A stretch of DNA of 64,000 bases from assembly GCA_013298895.1 (NCBI GenBank), contig JAAFJM010000012.1, forward strand, positions 1 through 64,000, in the 5' to 3' direction. Below are positions 41,617-51,108 of this stretch, in pieces; the first letter of the stretch is position 1, and each line of letters opens with the position of its first letter. The notes below the pieces were generated by a model that was given only the letters and a program-made list of their open reading frames with translations, was not told the origin of the DNA and made no database searches. Made by a program: the position numbers and the translations under genes. Source of the DNA: Bacteroidota bacterium (lineage in GTDB: Bacteria > Bacteroidota > Bacteroidia > UKL13-3).

Positions 41617-43839
41617 TTATCTTCTTCTTTTACGAGAACCGCTGTCCTTTTTATTTCCTCTTTCTTTCTCTTTTCTAAACCTATCTTGGTTTTTTCTAAT
41701 TGATTTAAACATGGCTGTACTTTCCATTTCTAAATCAATCTGACGTTTAACCATGTCAGCACCAGCCACTGTTACTCTTATAATATCGCCCAATTGATAT
41801 TTTTTTCGAGTAGAACGACCAATAATACATAAGTTTCTTTCATCAAATTCATAATAATCATCATGGATATTGGCCAGTTTAATTAAGCCTTCGCACTTAT
41901 ATTGAGTAATTTCAACATACATTCCCCAATCGGTTACTCCACTTATAATGCCATCAAAAGTTTGACCAACAAAATCTTTAATATATTCAACCTGTTTGTA
42001 CTTAATACTTGCACGCTCAGCATCGGCAGCTTTTTGTTCCATGCTCGATGATTGCTTGCACATCATTTCATATTCTTCTTGATTGGCACTTTTGCCACCA
42101 TTTAAATAATCGAACAATAAACGGTGCGCCATTAAATCAGGATATCTACGAATAGGTGAAGTAAAATGCGAATAATATTCGAAGGCCAATCCATAATGCC
42201 CTGATTTTTTGGTGCTGTAAATGGCTTTACTCATGGTTCTAATGGCTTGACTTTGCAATAGGTTTTGCTCAGGTTTACCTTCTACTTCTACCAATAAATT
42301 ATTCAATGATTTAGAAACTTTGTTAGGATTATCAAGCAATACTTTGTAACCAAACCTAGCCGCAAAAGTGCTAAATAACTTCAGCTTATCTTCATTTGGA
42401 CTTTCGTGTACACGATAAACGTAAGTAAATTTATTAGTGCCTTTACCCATTTTCGATACATATTCAGCCACTTTTTTGTTGGCTAAAAGCATAAATTCTT
42501 CTACCAATTTATGCGCATCTTTTCTCACCTTTACATAAATATCAATAGGCTTAAAGTTTTCATCCAACTTAAACTTTACCTCTTCGGTTTCAAAACTGAT
42601 AGCTCCTTTGCTAAACCTTTCATCGCGCATAATTTTAGCTAAATTGTTTAGCTTAATTATTTCATTGGCATAATCGCCTTCGCCCGTTTCAATCCGTTCC
42701 TGAGCTTCTTCGTATGTAAAACGTCTATCGCTGTAAATTACAGTTTTTCCAAACCATTCGTCTAATATTTCAGCCTTATTGTTTATTTTAAATACAGCCG
42801 AAAAAGTGAGTTTTTCTTCATGCGGACGCAATGAACACAAACCATTAGATAATTTTTCGGGCAACATCGGAATGGTTCTATCAACCAAATAAACAGATGT
42901 TCCGCGTGTTAACGCTTCATTATCTAATGCCGATTTTGGCGTTACGTAATGCGATACATCAGCAATATGAACACCAATTTCGTAAATACCATTTCCAAGT
43001 TCTTTGTATGAAATAGCATCATCAAAATCTTTGGCATCCAATGGATCAATGGTAAATGTTAATGTTTTTCTAAAATCCTTACGTTTTTTTATTTCGTCAG
43101 CACTTATTTTATCACTAAACTTTGCAGCTTCTTTTTCAACAGCTTCAGGAAATTTACTTGAAAAACCAAACTCAGCTACAATGGCATTCATTTCAGTATT
43201 GTGGTCGCCTGGCCTTCCTAATATTTCAATAACTTTACCACTTGGGCTGTCATCGTGAGGCATCCAATGGGTAAGTTCAACAATTACTTTATCGCCATCT
43301 TTAGCTTTGCCTAAATCATTTTTTTGAATAAAAATATCGGCATACATGCGCTTATCATCGGCCACTAAAAAACCGTAATTGCTGCTTACCTGAATAGTGC
43401 CTACAAATTGTGTTCTAGCTCTATTTATAATTTCAACAATCTCACCGGTTGGCCTATCGTTATTTTTAGCTGAAAGCAGTTGCACTTTAACCAAATCGCC
43501 ATGCAAAGCAGTGTTTAAATTTTCCTTTTGAACAAAAATATCTTTGCTATCATCGCCACGTTCCATATCGGTTGGCTTTACATAGGCAGCACCGCGTTGT
43601 GTTACATCTACTATTCCTTCTACAAAATTAGCTATAAACACAGCACCAAATTTACCCGGCTGTATTTCCTCTAACACCCCTGTTTTTACTAATTGTTTTA
43701 TGGCAAGAATGACTGCATTTTTTTCTTCTGAACTCACTAAATCAAGTTTAGCAGCTATTTGTTTATAATTTAAAAGTCTACGTTGGTTTTTAGCAAATAC
43801 TTGCTCCACCATGCGTTTAATTTTGGTTGATTGAGCCAT
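41617..43839 (-). CDS. rnr: Ribonuclease R
   Basis: A processive 3'-5' exoribonuclease able to degrade structured RNA. The order is: N-terminal helix-turn-helix (RRLLNYKQIAAKLDL), cold-shock domains (FVEGIVDVTQRGAAYV and GTIQVSSNYGFLVADD), catalytic RNB domain with the metal-binding Asp cluster in IDPLDAKDFDDAISY, and YAHFTSPIRRYPDLMAHR-like YSHFTSPIRRYPDLMAHR, then the S1 domain (FDGIISGVTDWGMYVEI) and a basic C-terminus (RKEKERGNKKDSGSRKRRR). Length 740 is normal. A YATATTG-type stretch lies just upstream as a possible promoter. Confidence 0.96.
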   Translation of the reverse strand: MAQSTKIKRMVEQVFAKNQRRLLNYKQIAAKLDLVSSEEKNAVILAIKQLVKTGVLEEIQPGKFGAVFIANFVEGIVDVTQRGAAYVKPTDMERGDDSKDIFVQKENLNTALHGDLVKVQLLSAKNNDRPTGEIVEIINRARTQFVGTIQVSSNYGFLVADDKRMYADIFIQKNDLGKAKDGDKVIVELTHWMPHDDSPSGKVIEILGRPGDHNTEMNAIVAEFGFSSKFPEAVEKEAAKFSDKISADEIKKRKDFRKTLTFTIDPLDAKDFDDAISYKELGNGIYEIGVHIADVSHYVTPKSALDNEALTRGTSVYLVDRTIPMLPEKLSNGLCSLRPHEEKLTFSAVFKINNKAEILDEWFGKTVIYSDRRFTYEEAQERIETGEGDYANEIIKLNNLAKIMRDERFSKGAISFETEEVKFKLDENFKPIDIYVKVRKDAHKLVEEFMLLANKKVAEYVSKMGKGTNKFTYVYRVHESPNEDKLKLFSTFAARFGYKVLLDNPNKVSKSLNNLLVEVEGKPEQNLLQSQAIRTMSKAIYSTKKSGHYGLAFEYYSHFTSPIRRYPDLMAHRLLFDYLNGGKSANQEEYEMMCKQSSSMEQKAADAERASIKYKQVEYIKDFVGQTFDGIISGVTDWGMYVEITQYKCEGLIKLANIHDDYYEFDERNLCIIGRSTRKKYQLGDIIRVTVAGADMVKRQIDLEMESTAMFKSIRKNQDRFRKEKERGNKKDSGSRKRRR

Positions 43840-44010
43840 TTTTATATTTAAAGATGCAATATAGGGTATTTATTTTAGTAAAATAAATTGTACAAAAATG
43901 GCCAATAAAATTAATTGAATAAAAAAAATTTAGATAACATAAAAAACATAAATTAAAATAATTGAGATAAAAATTCTATCCAACTTATTAATGAAAAAAT
44001 CCTATTTAAA

Positions 44011-44754
44011 CTAAAACTTAGGGCAAGTTAATTGATTATATTTTGAACTTAAATTATAAAACAAGGTAAAAGTATGATAAGTATATCCATTGTTAGGTAT
44101 TTCAGATCTAATTAATAAATTACCTGTAATTTTATTTGAGCCACTTAGCGTAAAAGTATTTTCTTGATATAAACTAAATTTATTGGATATTCGGAAGCCA
44201 ATGTTAAATCCAATCAATCCTGAAACTGTTGGAATTTGCTGCATAACTTTTAAGTTGGAAGATACTTTTAAATCACCTTTTCCTACACTACTAAATGGTT
44301 TTAAATCACCACTTTCAGGATTAACTGTAAAGAAAACTGATCTAAAATAAATAATTCCAGTTCCTAAAACTAAATTATAAGTAAATTTATCTTTTGATTT
44401 AAGGTCAATATTATTATTTAAACTGCGTTGATAAATCAGAGAAAACTCATCAATCTTTGCATTTAAAGCCAATCTATTATCTGATTTAAATGACCAAAGT
44501 TCAGTATTTAAAAATCTGACCCCTATTTCTTGTTTTTTATCAAAAGCAAAATAGGTTTGAAAATTATAACCCTTATTAATTTCACTTACACCAAAAGTAT
44601 TTAATTTAAAACTATAATCCATTTGTGTGCCCCAATAAATACTTGAACCTAAACCAATCCCAATTCTTACATTATTTAATGTTTGACTGGTTAAGTTAGT
44701 AGAAACATAAATTAAAAATAAAAGTAAATAATATTTTCTTTGGGGGTGAAACAT
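44011..44754 (-). CDS. Beta-barrel-like secreted protein, tandem paralog A
   Basis: A signal peptide (YYLLLFLIYVSTNLTSQ) and a chain rich in Tyr, Asn and Ser with strand patterns; it shares blocks with the upstream gene: SIYWGTQMDYSFKLNTFGVSE, NKGYNFQ, LNTELWSFKSDNRLALN, YQRSLNNN, PNNGYTYHT, and the same C-terminal CPKF. The ATG at 44754 was preferred because it starts a proper signal peptide. No known family. The Cys-Pro-Lys-Phe end, ending in Phe, is compatible with an outer-membrane barrel. The 257-bp region between rnr and this gene shows no gene. Confidence 0.7.
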   Translation of the reverse strand: MFHPQRKYYLLLFLIYVSTNLTSQTLNNVRIGIGLGSSIYWGTQMDYSFKLNTFGVSEINKGYNFQTYFAFDKKQEIGVRFLNTELWSFKSDNRLALNAKIDEFSLIYQRSLNNNIDLKSKDKFTYNLVLGTGIIYFRSVFFTVNPESGDLKPFSSVGKGDLKVSSNLKVMQQIPTVSGLIGFNIGFRISNKFSLYQENTFTLSGSNKITGNLLIRSEIPNNGYTYHTFTLFYNLSSKYNQLTCPKF

Positions 44755-44868
44755 TGCTTTAATTTTTGACAATGATAGCAATAAAAAAGTGCCTTTCAAA
44801 TAAAATATAAAAATAAACTATTGAAATAATTTTAACCACCAACTAAATAAAAAAAATAAACCTGAAAC

Positions 44869-45612
44869 TTAAAACTTAGGGCAAAATATCCTACCTTTTT
44901 GGTTACCCCAACTTAAATATAATGATAAAGCATGGTATGTAAAACCATTATTTGGTATTTTAGATTTTAAACTCAAATTACCTGTAAATCTGTTATCCAT
45001 GCTTAATGATAACGAATTTTCAACATAAAGTAAAAGTCTTGGGGCTAATTTAAAACCAAAATTTAAACCTATAATTCCTGAGATAGCCGGAACTTTATCT
45101 TTAATTAACAATGTTGAATTTGTTATTGGTTTATCGCCACCTCCAATACTGCTATAATATGTTAAGGTATTTGCTGAATTTATAGTGTAAAAAGCAGCTG
45201 AATAACTAAGAATACCTACTCCTGCAACTAAATTTATTGTTATTGGGCTATTATTAACTTGAATATTTTGATTTAAACTTCTTTGGTACATAAAAGCAAA
45301 TTCCGTAAATTGATTATTAAGTGCAAGTTGGTTATTCGATTTAAATGACCATAACTCTGAATTTAAAATCCTAATTCCAAATTCATTTTTATTATCAATT
45401 GCTTTGTATATTTGAAAATTATAACCATTGTTTAGTTCACTTTTTCCTAGTGTGTTAGTGGCTATTTTAGTATCCATTTGTGTGCCCCAATAAATACTTT
45501 TCCCTATTCCGCCACCAACTCTAACTCCATCAAAAGTTTGAGAAAAAGTACATATACTAAAAAGTATAAGCACTATAAAAATTAATATTTTTTTTATAAA
45601 ATGAAGCGACAT
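44869..45612 (-). CDS. Beta-barrel-like secreted protein, tandem paralog B
   Basis: This 247-residue protein is a collinear duplicate of the preceding one: SIYWGTQMDTKIATNTLGKSELNNGYNFQ, RILNSELWSFKSNNQLALNNQ, YQRSLNQN, GIIGLNFGFKL and PNNGFTYHALSLYLSW. Both start with a signal peptide and end in CPKF. They lie head to tail, 114 bp apart, and probably derive from one duplication. Function unknown; outer-membrane barrel inferred from composition and the C-terminal Phe. Confidence 0.7.
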   Translation of the reverse strand: MSLHFIKKILIFIVLILFSICTFSQTFDGVRVGGGIGKSIYWGTQMDTKIATNTLGKSELNNGYNFQIYKAIDNKNEFGIRILNSELWSFKSNNQLALNNQFTEFAFMYQRSLNQNIQVNNSPITINLVAGVGILSYSAAFYTINSANTLTYYSSIGGGDKPITNSTLLIKDKVPAISGIIGLNFGFKLAPRLLLYVENSLSLSMDNRFTGNLSLKSKIPNNGFTYHALSLYLSWGNQKGRIFCPKF

Positions 45613-45650
45613 TGAGATAAATTTAAATTTAACACGAATATATCAAAACA

Positions 45651-45684
45651 AAACCCCTTTTACAAATATTTGTAAAAGGGGTTT
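45651..45684 (-). terminator. Terminator of fabD
   Basis: A 16-bp perfect inverted repeat (AAACCCCTTTTACAAA at 45651-45666, complement at 45669-45684), 32 bp after the fabD stop. It is effectively bidirectional. Confidence 0.85.
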
Positions 45685-45715
45685 GAAACAGTATAATTAA
45701 CAATAATACTAAAAG

Positions 45716-46597
45716 TTATACACCTTGAGCAGCAGTATCTTTTGATATTTTCTTTACTAATCCTTGTAAAACTGTACCAGGGCCACATTCGTAAAAGTTA
45801 GTTGCACCATCATTTACCATAGCTAAAACCGATTGAGTCCACTTAACGGGTGCAGTTAATTGTGCTACCAAATTGGTTTTAATTTCTTCTACATTGCTAA
45901 CAGCTTTAGCTACATAATTTTGGTAAATGGGGCAAATTGGCTCGTTAAACTGTGTATTTAAAATGGCTTCAGCTAATTCTTGTCGAGCAGGTTCCATTAA
46001 AGGAGAGTGAAATGCACCACCTACTTGTAAAACCAATGCGCGTTTTGCTCCAGCAGCTTTTAATAATTCACAAGCTTTGTTAATTCCTCCAACCGAACCA
46101 GAAATTACTAATTGGCCAGGGCAATTATAATTTGCAGCTACCACTACATCATCAGTTATTGAAGCACAAATTTCTTCAACTTTAGCATCATCTAAACCTA
46201 AAACCGCAGCCATAGTTGATGGTTGCAATTCGCATGCTTTTTGCATGGCCATAGCTCTAGCATAAACCAAAAGCAAAGCATCGTCAAAATTTAATGTTTT
46301 ATTAGCTACCAATGCCGAAAACTCGCCTAAACTGTGACCTGCAACCATATCAGGTTTAAAGCTTTCGCCTAAACTTAACGCTTTAATTACTGAATGTAAA
46401 AAAACCGCTGGCTGAGTTACTTTGGTTTGTTTTAAATCTTCGTCAGTTCCGTTAAACATTATATCAGTAATACGGAAGCCTAAAATTTCGTTAGCTCTTT
46501 CAAACAAAGCTTTTGCTTCATCATTGTTATCATATAAATCTTTGCCCATGCCTACAAATTGAGCACCTTGGCCGGGGAATACGTATGCGTTTTTCAT
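45716..46597 (-). CDS. fabD: Malonyl CoA-acyl carrier protein transacylase
   Basis: FabD loads malonyl groups from CoA onto ACP for fatty-acid synthesis. The motif YVFPGQGAQFVGMG, the nucleophile Ser in AGHSLGEFSAL, the active Arg in YARAMAMQ and the His in GAFHSPLMEP are all visible. Length (293) is normal. No other fab genes are adjacent, so it stands apart from the usual fab cluster. Confidence 0.96.
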   Translation of the reverse strand: MKNAYVFPGQGAQFVGMGKDLYDNNDEAKALFERANEILGFRITDIMFNGTDEDLKQTKVTQPAVFLHSVIKALSLGESFKPDMVAGHSLGEFSALVANKTLNFDDALLLVYARAMAMQKACELQPSTMAAVLGLDDAKVEEICASITDDVVVAANYNCPGQLVISGSVGGINKACELLKAAGAKRALVLQVGGAFHSPLMEPARQELAEAILNTQFNEPICPIYQNYVAKAVSNVEEIKTNLVAQLTAPVKWTQSVLAMVNDGATNFYECGPGTVLQGLVKKISKDTAAQGV

Positions 46598-46622
46598 GTT
46601 ATAGTGGTTTTAAAGTAGAATA

Positions 46623-47048
46623 TTATTCTCCGTAATATTCTACGTAGTTATTTTCAGTTTCGGTAAGTTTTATGTAATGAAGCGCTCCTTTTCCAAGCTT
46701 TTCTTCTAAAATATTCCAAATTTCAACAATGATATTTTCAATTGAAGGAATAATTCCTTTCATAAAATCTACATCTTCGTTTAAATTTCTATGGTCAATT
46801 TTTTCAATAATTTCTTCTTTAACTATTTTTTTCAATTGCTTTAAATCTATTACCATACCAGTTTCCAAACCAGCAATTCCCTTAACGGTAACAAACAATT
46901 CAAAATTATGTCCATGGTAATATTTGTTAGAACACTTGCCAAAAAAATCTTCATTTTCTTGTGGTGTCCAATTAGGATTATACAATTTATGAGCAGCGTT
47001 AAAACGCTCTCTACGAGTAATATATACTATTTTCTGTTTATCAGCCAT
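46623..47048 (-). CDS. queD: 6-pyruvoyltetrahydropterin/6-carboxytetrahydropterin synthase family
   Basis: QueD makes 6-carboxytetrahydropterin, a precursor of the tRNA base queuosine. The three zinc-binding histidines are visible in FNAAH and YHGHNF, the catalytic Cys in GKCSNKYYHGHN, and the Asp-His in IDHRNLN. The length (141) suits QueD, though a role in a biopterin-like pathway cannot be excluded. Just 25 bp separate it from fabD downstream on the same strand. Confidence 0.9.
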   Translation of the reverse strand: MADKQKIVYITRRERFNAAHKLYNPNWTPQENEDFFGKCSNKYYHGHNFELFVTVKGIAGLETGMVIDLKQLKKIVKEEIIEKIDHRNLNEDVDFMKGIIPSIENIIVEIWNILEEKLGKGALHYIKLTETENNYVEYYGE

Positions 47049-47072
47049 TTAAACTTTTTTTAAAAAACTTGG

Positions 47073-47105
47073 CAAATATAGGTGTTATATATGTTGTTAA
47101 ACAAA
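47073..47105 (-). promoter_or_regulatory. Promoter of queD (and probably fabD)
   Basis: TTTG (47105-47102) followed after 21 nt by TATATTTG (47080-47073) on the minus strand, with a perfect -7 element. The leader to the queD ATG is about 20 nt. Confidence 0.7.
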
Positions 47106-47218
47106 TTTGTTGATTTTAAGATGAATTGATTAAGCAATTATCATATTGTTAGCTGAGTATTGTTCTAAAATTTTAAGTTTTAAGTGTAAATTAGTATTTT
47201 TATTGATTGGAATTATAT

Positions 47219-48433
47219 TTAAAACTCCATTTTTTTCAATGTTTTAGCTTTCAATTGAGCAATTATAACAATTATTAATGTGGCCGTTCCTCCAAAAACA
47301 ACTGAGGGTGCTATTCCTAATAAACGAGCAGCAACACCACTTTCAAAAGCGCCAATTTCATTTGAGCTTCCTATAAAAATTGTATTGATTGATGAAACAC
47401 GTCCGCGCATATTATCAGGCACAAAAATTTGCATAATGGCACCTCTTATAATTACACTTATACTATCAAAGGCACCACTTAAAAATAGTAATATTAAACT
47501 TATGTAAAAATTAGTACTTAAACCAAAACCAATCATACAGCCACCAAAAGCTGCTACCACTATTATTAAAGTTTGTCCAGGATGTTTAAAACTACCATAA
47601 AACGAAAACGCTATCATGGTTAAACTAGCACCTAGCGCAGGGGCCGCACGTAAATATCCTAAACCTGTGGCACCTACATTCAATATTTCATCGGCAAAAG
47701 CAGGCAACAAAGCTACTGCACCACCAAATAATACTGAAAATAAATCGAGTGATAAAGCTCCTAAAATAATTTTATTATTAAATACATATTTTATGCCTTC
47801 GGCTAAGTTTAACCAAATAGATTGTTGCTTCATTTCTACTTGATGCTTGGTAACTTTAATTAAACTTAAAAAAGTAAAAGCTATTGTAAACAATACCACA
47901 ATAACTAAAAAACTATTGGTAATACCAGCTAAATTATATAAAAACCCAGCACTTGCAGGCCCTGCAATTGAAGCAATTTGCCAAGTGGTGCTGTAAATAG
48001 TACTTCCTTTTACCAACTGCTCTTTACTTACCAACTGATTTAAAATTGACTGACCTGCAGGTGCATAAAATCCACGCCCCAAACCAATTAACATAATTAA
48101 TAAATATATGGCATTTACTTGCAATGCGGTAGGAAAGGAAACAGAGGTAACCACTAATAATCCAATAGCACCTAGCAACATGGCTAACATACTAAATTGC
48201 ATTATTTTTTTACGATTATGCTTATCAGCCACATGACCAGCAAACAATGCTATGCATATGGCAGGAACAGCCTCAGCTAAACCAATTAAACCTAATGCTA
48301 ATACATCGTTTGTTAGTTTATAAATATGCCACCCAATTACTACCGCTACTATTTGATAAGCAAGCGTTAAAAAAAATCTTGTGAAAATAAAATTTCTGTA
48401 ATTGCTTATTTGTAAAGGGTGTTTTTGTGTCAT
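47219..48433 (-). CDS. MFS transporter of the EntS/MFS_3 type
   Basis: The protein has 12 predicted hydrophobic segments, with the MFS loop AGHVADKHNRKKIMQFSML between helices 2 and 3 and GRGFYAPAGQSILNQLV in the N-terminal half, as in exporters of the EntS-like family. The substrate is not predictable. It starts 7 bp after the ABC permease stop and is likely in the same operon. The first residues MTQKHPLQISNYRNFIFTRF are typical. Confidence 0.9.
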   Translation of the reverse strand: MTQKHPLQISNYRNFIFTRFFLTLAYQIVAVVIGWHIYKLTNDVLALGLIGLAEAVPAICIALFAGHVADKHNRKKIMQFSMLAMLLGAIGLLVVTSVSFPTALQVNAIYLLIMLIGLGRGFYAPAGQSILNQLVSKEQLVKGSTIYSTTWQIASIAGPASAGFLYNLAGITNSFLVIVVLFTIAFTFLSLIKVTKHQVEMKQQSIWLNLAEGIKYVFNNKIILGALSLDLFSVLFGGAVALLPAFADEILNVGATGLGYLRAAPALGASLTMIAFSFYGSFKHPGQTLIIVVAAFGGCMIGFGLSTNFYISLILLFLSGAFDSISVIIRGAIMQIFVPDNMRGRVSSINTIFIGSSNEIGAFESGVAARLLGIAPSVVFGGTATLIIVIIAQLKAKTLKKMEF

Positions 48434-48440
48434 TTTAGAT

Positions 48441-49766
48441 TTAATTATTCATTTTTATCCACTTCCAAATTTCTTTATAAGTGGGTTTTTTACCAAAGGT
48501 TAAAATTCCTATGCGGTAAATTCGTGATGCCAACCATACGGTGAACATAAAACCACAAATCATTAAAGCCATGGAAAGTGCTAACTCCCAAGTAGGCACT
48601 CCAAAAGGTAGCCTAATCATCATTACAACTGGAGATGTAAACGGAATAATAGATAACCAAAATGCCGCAGCTCCATTTGGTGCATTTAAAACCAATCCTT
48701 GCGCCAATGCAATAGAAAATACCAATGGCATGGTTACTGGCAACATAAATTGTTGTGTATCGGTTTCATTATCAACAGCGCTACCAATGGCTGCAAATAA
48801 AGCTCCATAAAACAAATATCCTGTAATGAAATAAAACACAAATACGCCTATTAAATACGGATAATTAAATGACATCAATCCATCTAAAAAAGCATTCCCG
48901 CTTATAGCTTTGGCAGGCATGGTATTAGGCATATTAGCAGCCACATTAGCCATTTCTTGCACTTTATCACCCATTAATAAATTACTAACTATTGGCATAG
49001 CTAATAAAATTAATGTTACCCAAATTATAAATTGAAGTAAGCCAACACTTGCTATTCCTAATATTTTTCCCATCATTAACTGAAATGGCCTAACCGAGGA
49101 AATGATAATTTCTACAATGCGGTTCGTTTTTTCTTCAATAATACCTTTCATTACCATTACACCATATAAAAATATAAATAAATAGATAAGTAATGCACCG
49201 CCCATTCCCAATGCTGTTGCTGCTCCTGAGTTACTTTTTTCTTCTAACTCATTTTCTAAATTTAATTTTACAGTACTTAATTTTACTTTAGTTTCATTTA
49301 TTTTATCAATGATGCTTTGGTCTATTTTATAATTACTTAATTGTTCATTTTTAACATACTTTTCTATTTCATTTTCTATGTAATCAATTTGCGAAATACT
49401 TGGTTGATCAACCGCTAAAAACTTAATTCCAGTGGTATTATTTAAACCAAATGAATCTGGAATCTGTAATAAGGCATAATAGTTAGCGTTATTTTTTAAA
49501 AATTCAGCAGGTGAACTATTTGCTAATGTTCCATATTCAAAAGTAAATACTTTATTGTTGCTTAATTTATTGGCAATTAACCCACTATTATCATTTACGA
49601 ATACAGTTTTCACCTCCTCATTTCCTGGACCATTTACCGTAAAATAAATAGTAATACCATAAAATAATACAATTAATAATGGTGAAAGTATGGTCATAAT
49701 TAAGAAAGATTTTTTCTTAACTCGGGTTAAAAACTCACGTTTTAATATCAATAAAATTTTATTCAT
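48441..49766 (-). CDS. ABC-2 type transporter permease (NatB-like)
   Basis: An N-terminal helix (KSFLIMTILSPLLIVLFYGI) precedes an extracytoplasmic loop of about 140 residues, then five or so helices toward the C-terminus (YGVMVMKGIIEEKTNRIVEIIISSVRP is the hallmark before them). It matches the ABC-2 permeases with DUF-type large loop. No ATPase is adjacent; the NatA-type ATPase at 12133-13011 has the matching family type and is a plausible partner. It is the first gene of an operon with the MFS transporter. Confidence 0.9.
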   Translation of the reverse strand: MNKILLILKREFLTRVKKKSFLIMTILSPLLIVLFYGITIYFTVNGPGNEEVKTVFVNDNSGLIANKLSNNKVFTFEYGTLANSSPAEFLKNNANYYALLQIPDSFGLNNTTGIKFLAVDQPSISQIDYIENEIEKYVKNEQLSNYKIDQSIIDKINETKVKLSTVKLNLENELEEKSNSGAATALGMGGALLIYLFIFLYGVMVMKGIIEEKTNRIVEIIISSVRPFQLMMGKILGIASVGLLQFIIWVTLILLAMPIVSNLLMGDKVQEMANVAANMPNTMPAKAISGNAFLDGLMSFNYPYLIGVFVFYFITGYLFYGALFAAIGSAVDNETDTQQFMLPVTMPLVFSIALAQGLVLNAPNGAAAFWLSIIPFTSPVVMMIRLPFGVPTWELALSMALMICGFMFTVWLASRIYRIGILTFGKKPTYKEIWKWIKMNN

Positions 49767-49787
49767 TACAAATCGATTAATATGCTA

Positions 49788-49795
49788 CAAACATA
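49788..49795 (-). promoter_or_regulatory. -7 element of the ABC permease/MFS operon
   Basis: TATGTTTG on the minus strand (49795-49788) is an exact match to TAnnTTTG, 22 bp upstream of the permease ATG. No clear -33. Confidence 0.5.
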
Positions 49796-50029
49796 ATAAC
49801 ATGATGCTTAAAACTAACATTCAATTTTTACCGTTTGTAAAAAAAATAAAACGTAAAATAAGAAACATTGTTAAATAGTTTAAATTGCTAAAAATTAGTT
49901 TGTGTTGCTTAACAATGCAAAATAAACTTTTTGTTCGATATAATGTTCTTAATCAATCAAGGAAAAATAGGTTTTACTAAGATTTGAAAGAAAATTTACT
50001 AATAAACCATATTTTGTTATTTTTACAGC

Positions 50030-51079
50030 ATGGAAAATGAGGAGTCGAAACCGCAACGTAGAGCAAGATACAAAGGTACTTATCCTAAGTCGTTTAAGGA
50101 AAAGTATAAAGAATTGCAGCCCGAAAAATATGCTGATGACATTCAAAAAGTAATATTAAAAGGAAATACGCCTGCAGGAACACATCGCTCCATTTGTGTG
50201 AATGAAATAATGGATTTTTTAGCAATAACTCCTGGACAAGTTGGTATGGATGCTACACTTGGTTATGGTGGACATAGCCTAGAAATTTTAAAACAATTAA
50301 ACCATGAAGGTATACTTTATGCTACCGATGTAGATCCTTTTGAATTGCCTCGCACCAAGGAAAGATTGGCTTCGTTTGGTTTTGGCGAAACTGATTTACA
50401 AGTAAGAAAACTGAATTTTTCAAATATTGATTTAATAGCCATGGAGGCAGGTCCACTCAATTTTGTACTGGCCGATTTAGGGGTTTCCTCTATGCAAATT
50501 GATAATCCAGATAGAGGTTTTTCATTAAAAATTGAAGGACCATTGGATTTACGTTTAAATCCTAAAAGTGGGAAACCCGCTTCTGAATTGATAAAAACCT
50601 TAGACCAATACGAACTGGAAGAAATATTTATTGCCAATGCTGATGAACCTTATGCTGATTTAATAGCTGAAGCAATAGTAACTAGTTTAAAAAAGGGACG
50701 ACATATTGAAACTACTGCGCAATTAAAAGATATAATAAAAGAGACATTAGAATTTTTGCCTAAAAATGATAGGGTAGAAAAAACGAAAAAGGCTTGTCAA
50801 AGATGCTTTCAAGCATTGCGTATAGAAGTTAACGATGAATTTGGTGTGTTGGATAAATTTTTAGAAAAACTACCTGAGGCATTGGCTCCAGGCGGAAAAT
50901 TGGCTATCCTTTCTTTTCATTCAGGCGAGGATAGACGTGTAAAAAAAGCTTTCCAAGCATTTTATAGGCAAGGTATTTATAGTAGCGTGGCTCCAGAGCC
51001 AATTCGTCCATCTGCCCAAGAAATTTTTAGTAATCCTCGTGCTCGTTCAACCAAATTTCGCTGGGCTATTAAAGCATAA
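50030..51079 (+). CDS. rsmH: RsmH-family 16S rRNA (cytosine1402-N4)-methyltransferase, variant with N-terminal extension
   Basis: The SAM-binding and MraW signatures are present: GMDATLGYGGHSLEIL, YATDVDPFE, LADLGVSSMQIDNPDRGFSLKIEGPLDLRLNP, CFQALRIEVNDE, LAILSFHSGEDRRVKKAF. About 45 basic residues (RRARYKGTYPKSFKEKYKELQPEKYADDIQKV) precede the core, and the usual HVPVML entry is replaced by TPAGTHRSICVNEIMDFL. It is outside any division gene cluster, so it may be a second, paralogous RsmH. The target cytosine is inferred from the family. It is followed 29 bp later by the RluA accessory-domain gene. Confidence 0.85.
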   Translation: MENEESKPQRRARYKGTYPKSFKEKYKELQPEKYADDIQKVILKGNTPAGTHRSICVNEIMDFLAITPGQVGMDATLGYGGHSLEILKQLNHEGILYATDVDPFELPRTKERLASFGFGETDLQVRKLNFSNIDLIAMEAGPLNFVLADLGVSSMQIDNPDRGFSLKIEGPLDLRLNPKSGKPASELIKTLDQYELEEIFIANADEPYADLIAEAIVTSLKKGRHIETTAQLKDIIKETLEFLPKNDRVEKTKKACQRCFQALRIEVNDEFGVLDKFLEKLPEALAPGGKLAILSFHSGEDRRVKKAFQAFYRQGIYSSVAPEPIRPSAQEIFSNPRARSTKFRWAIKA

Positions 51080-51108
51080 TTTTTTCTATTTGTTATTTAT
51101 AAATTTGT

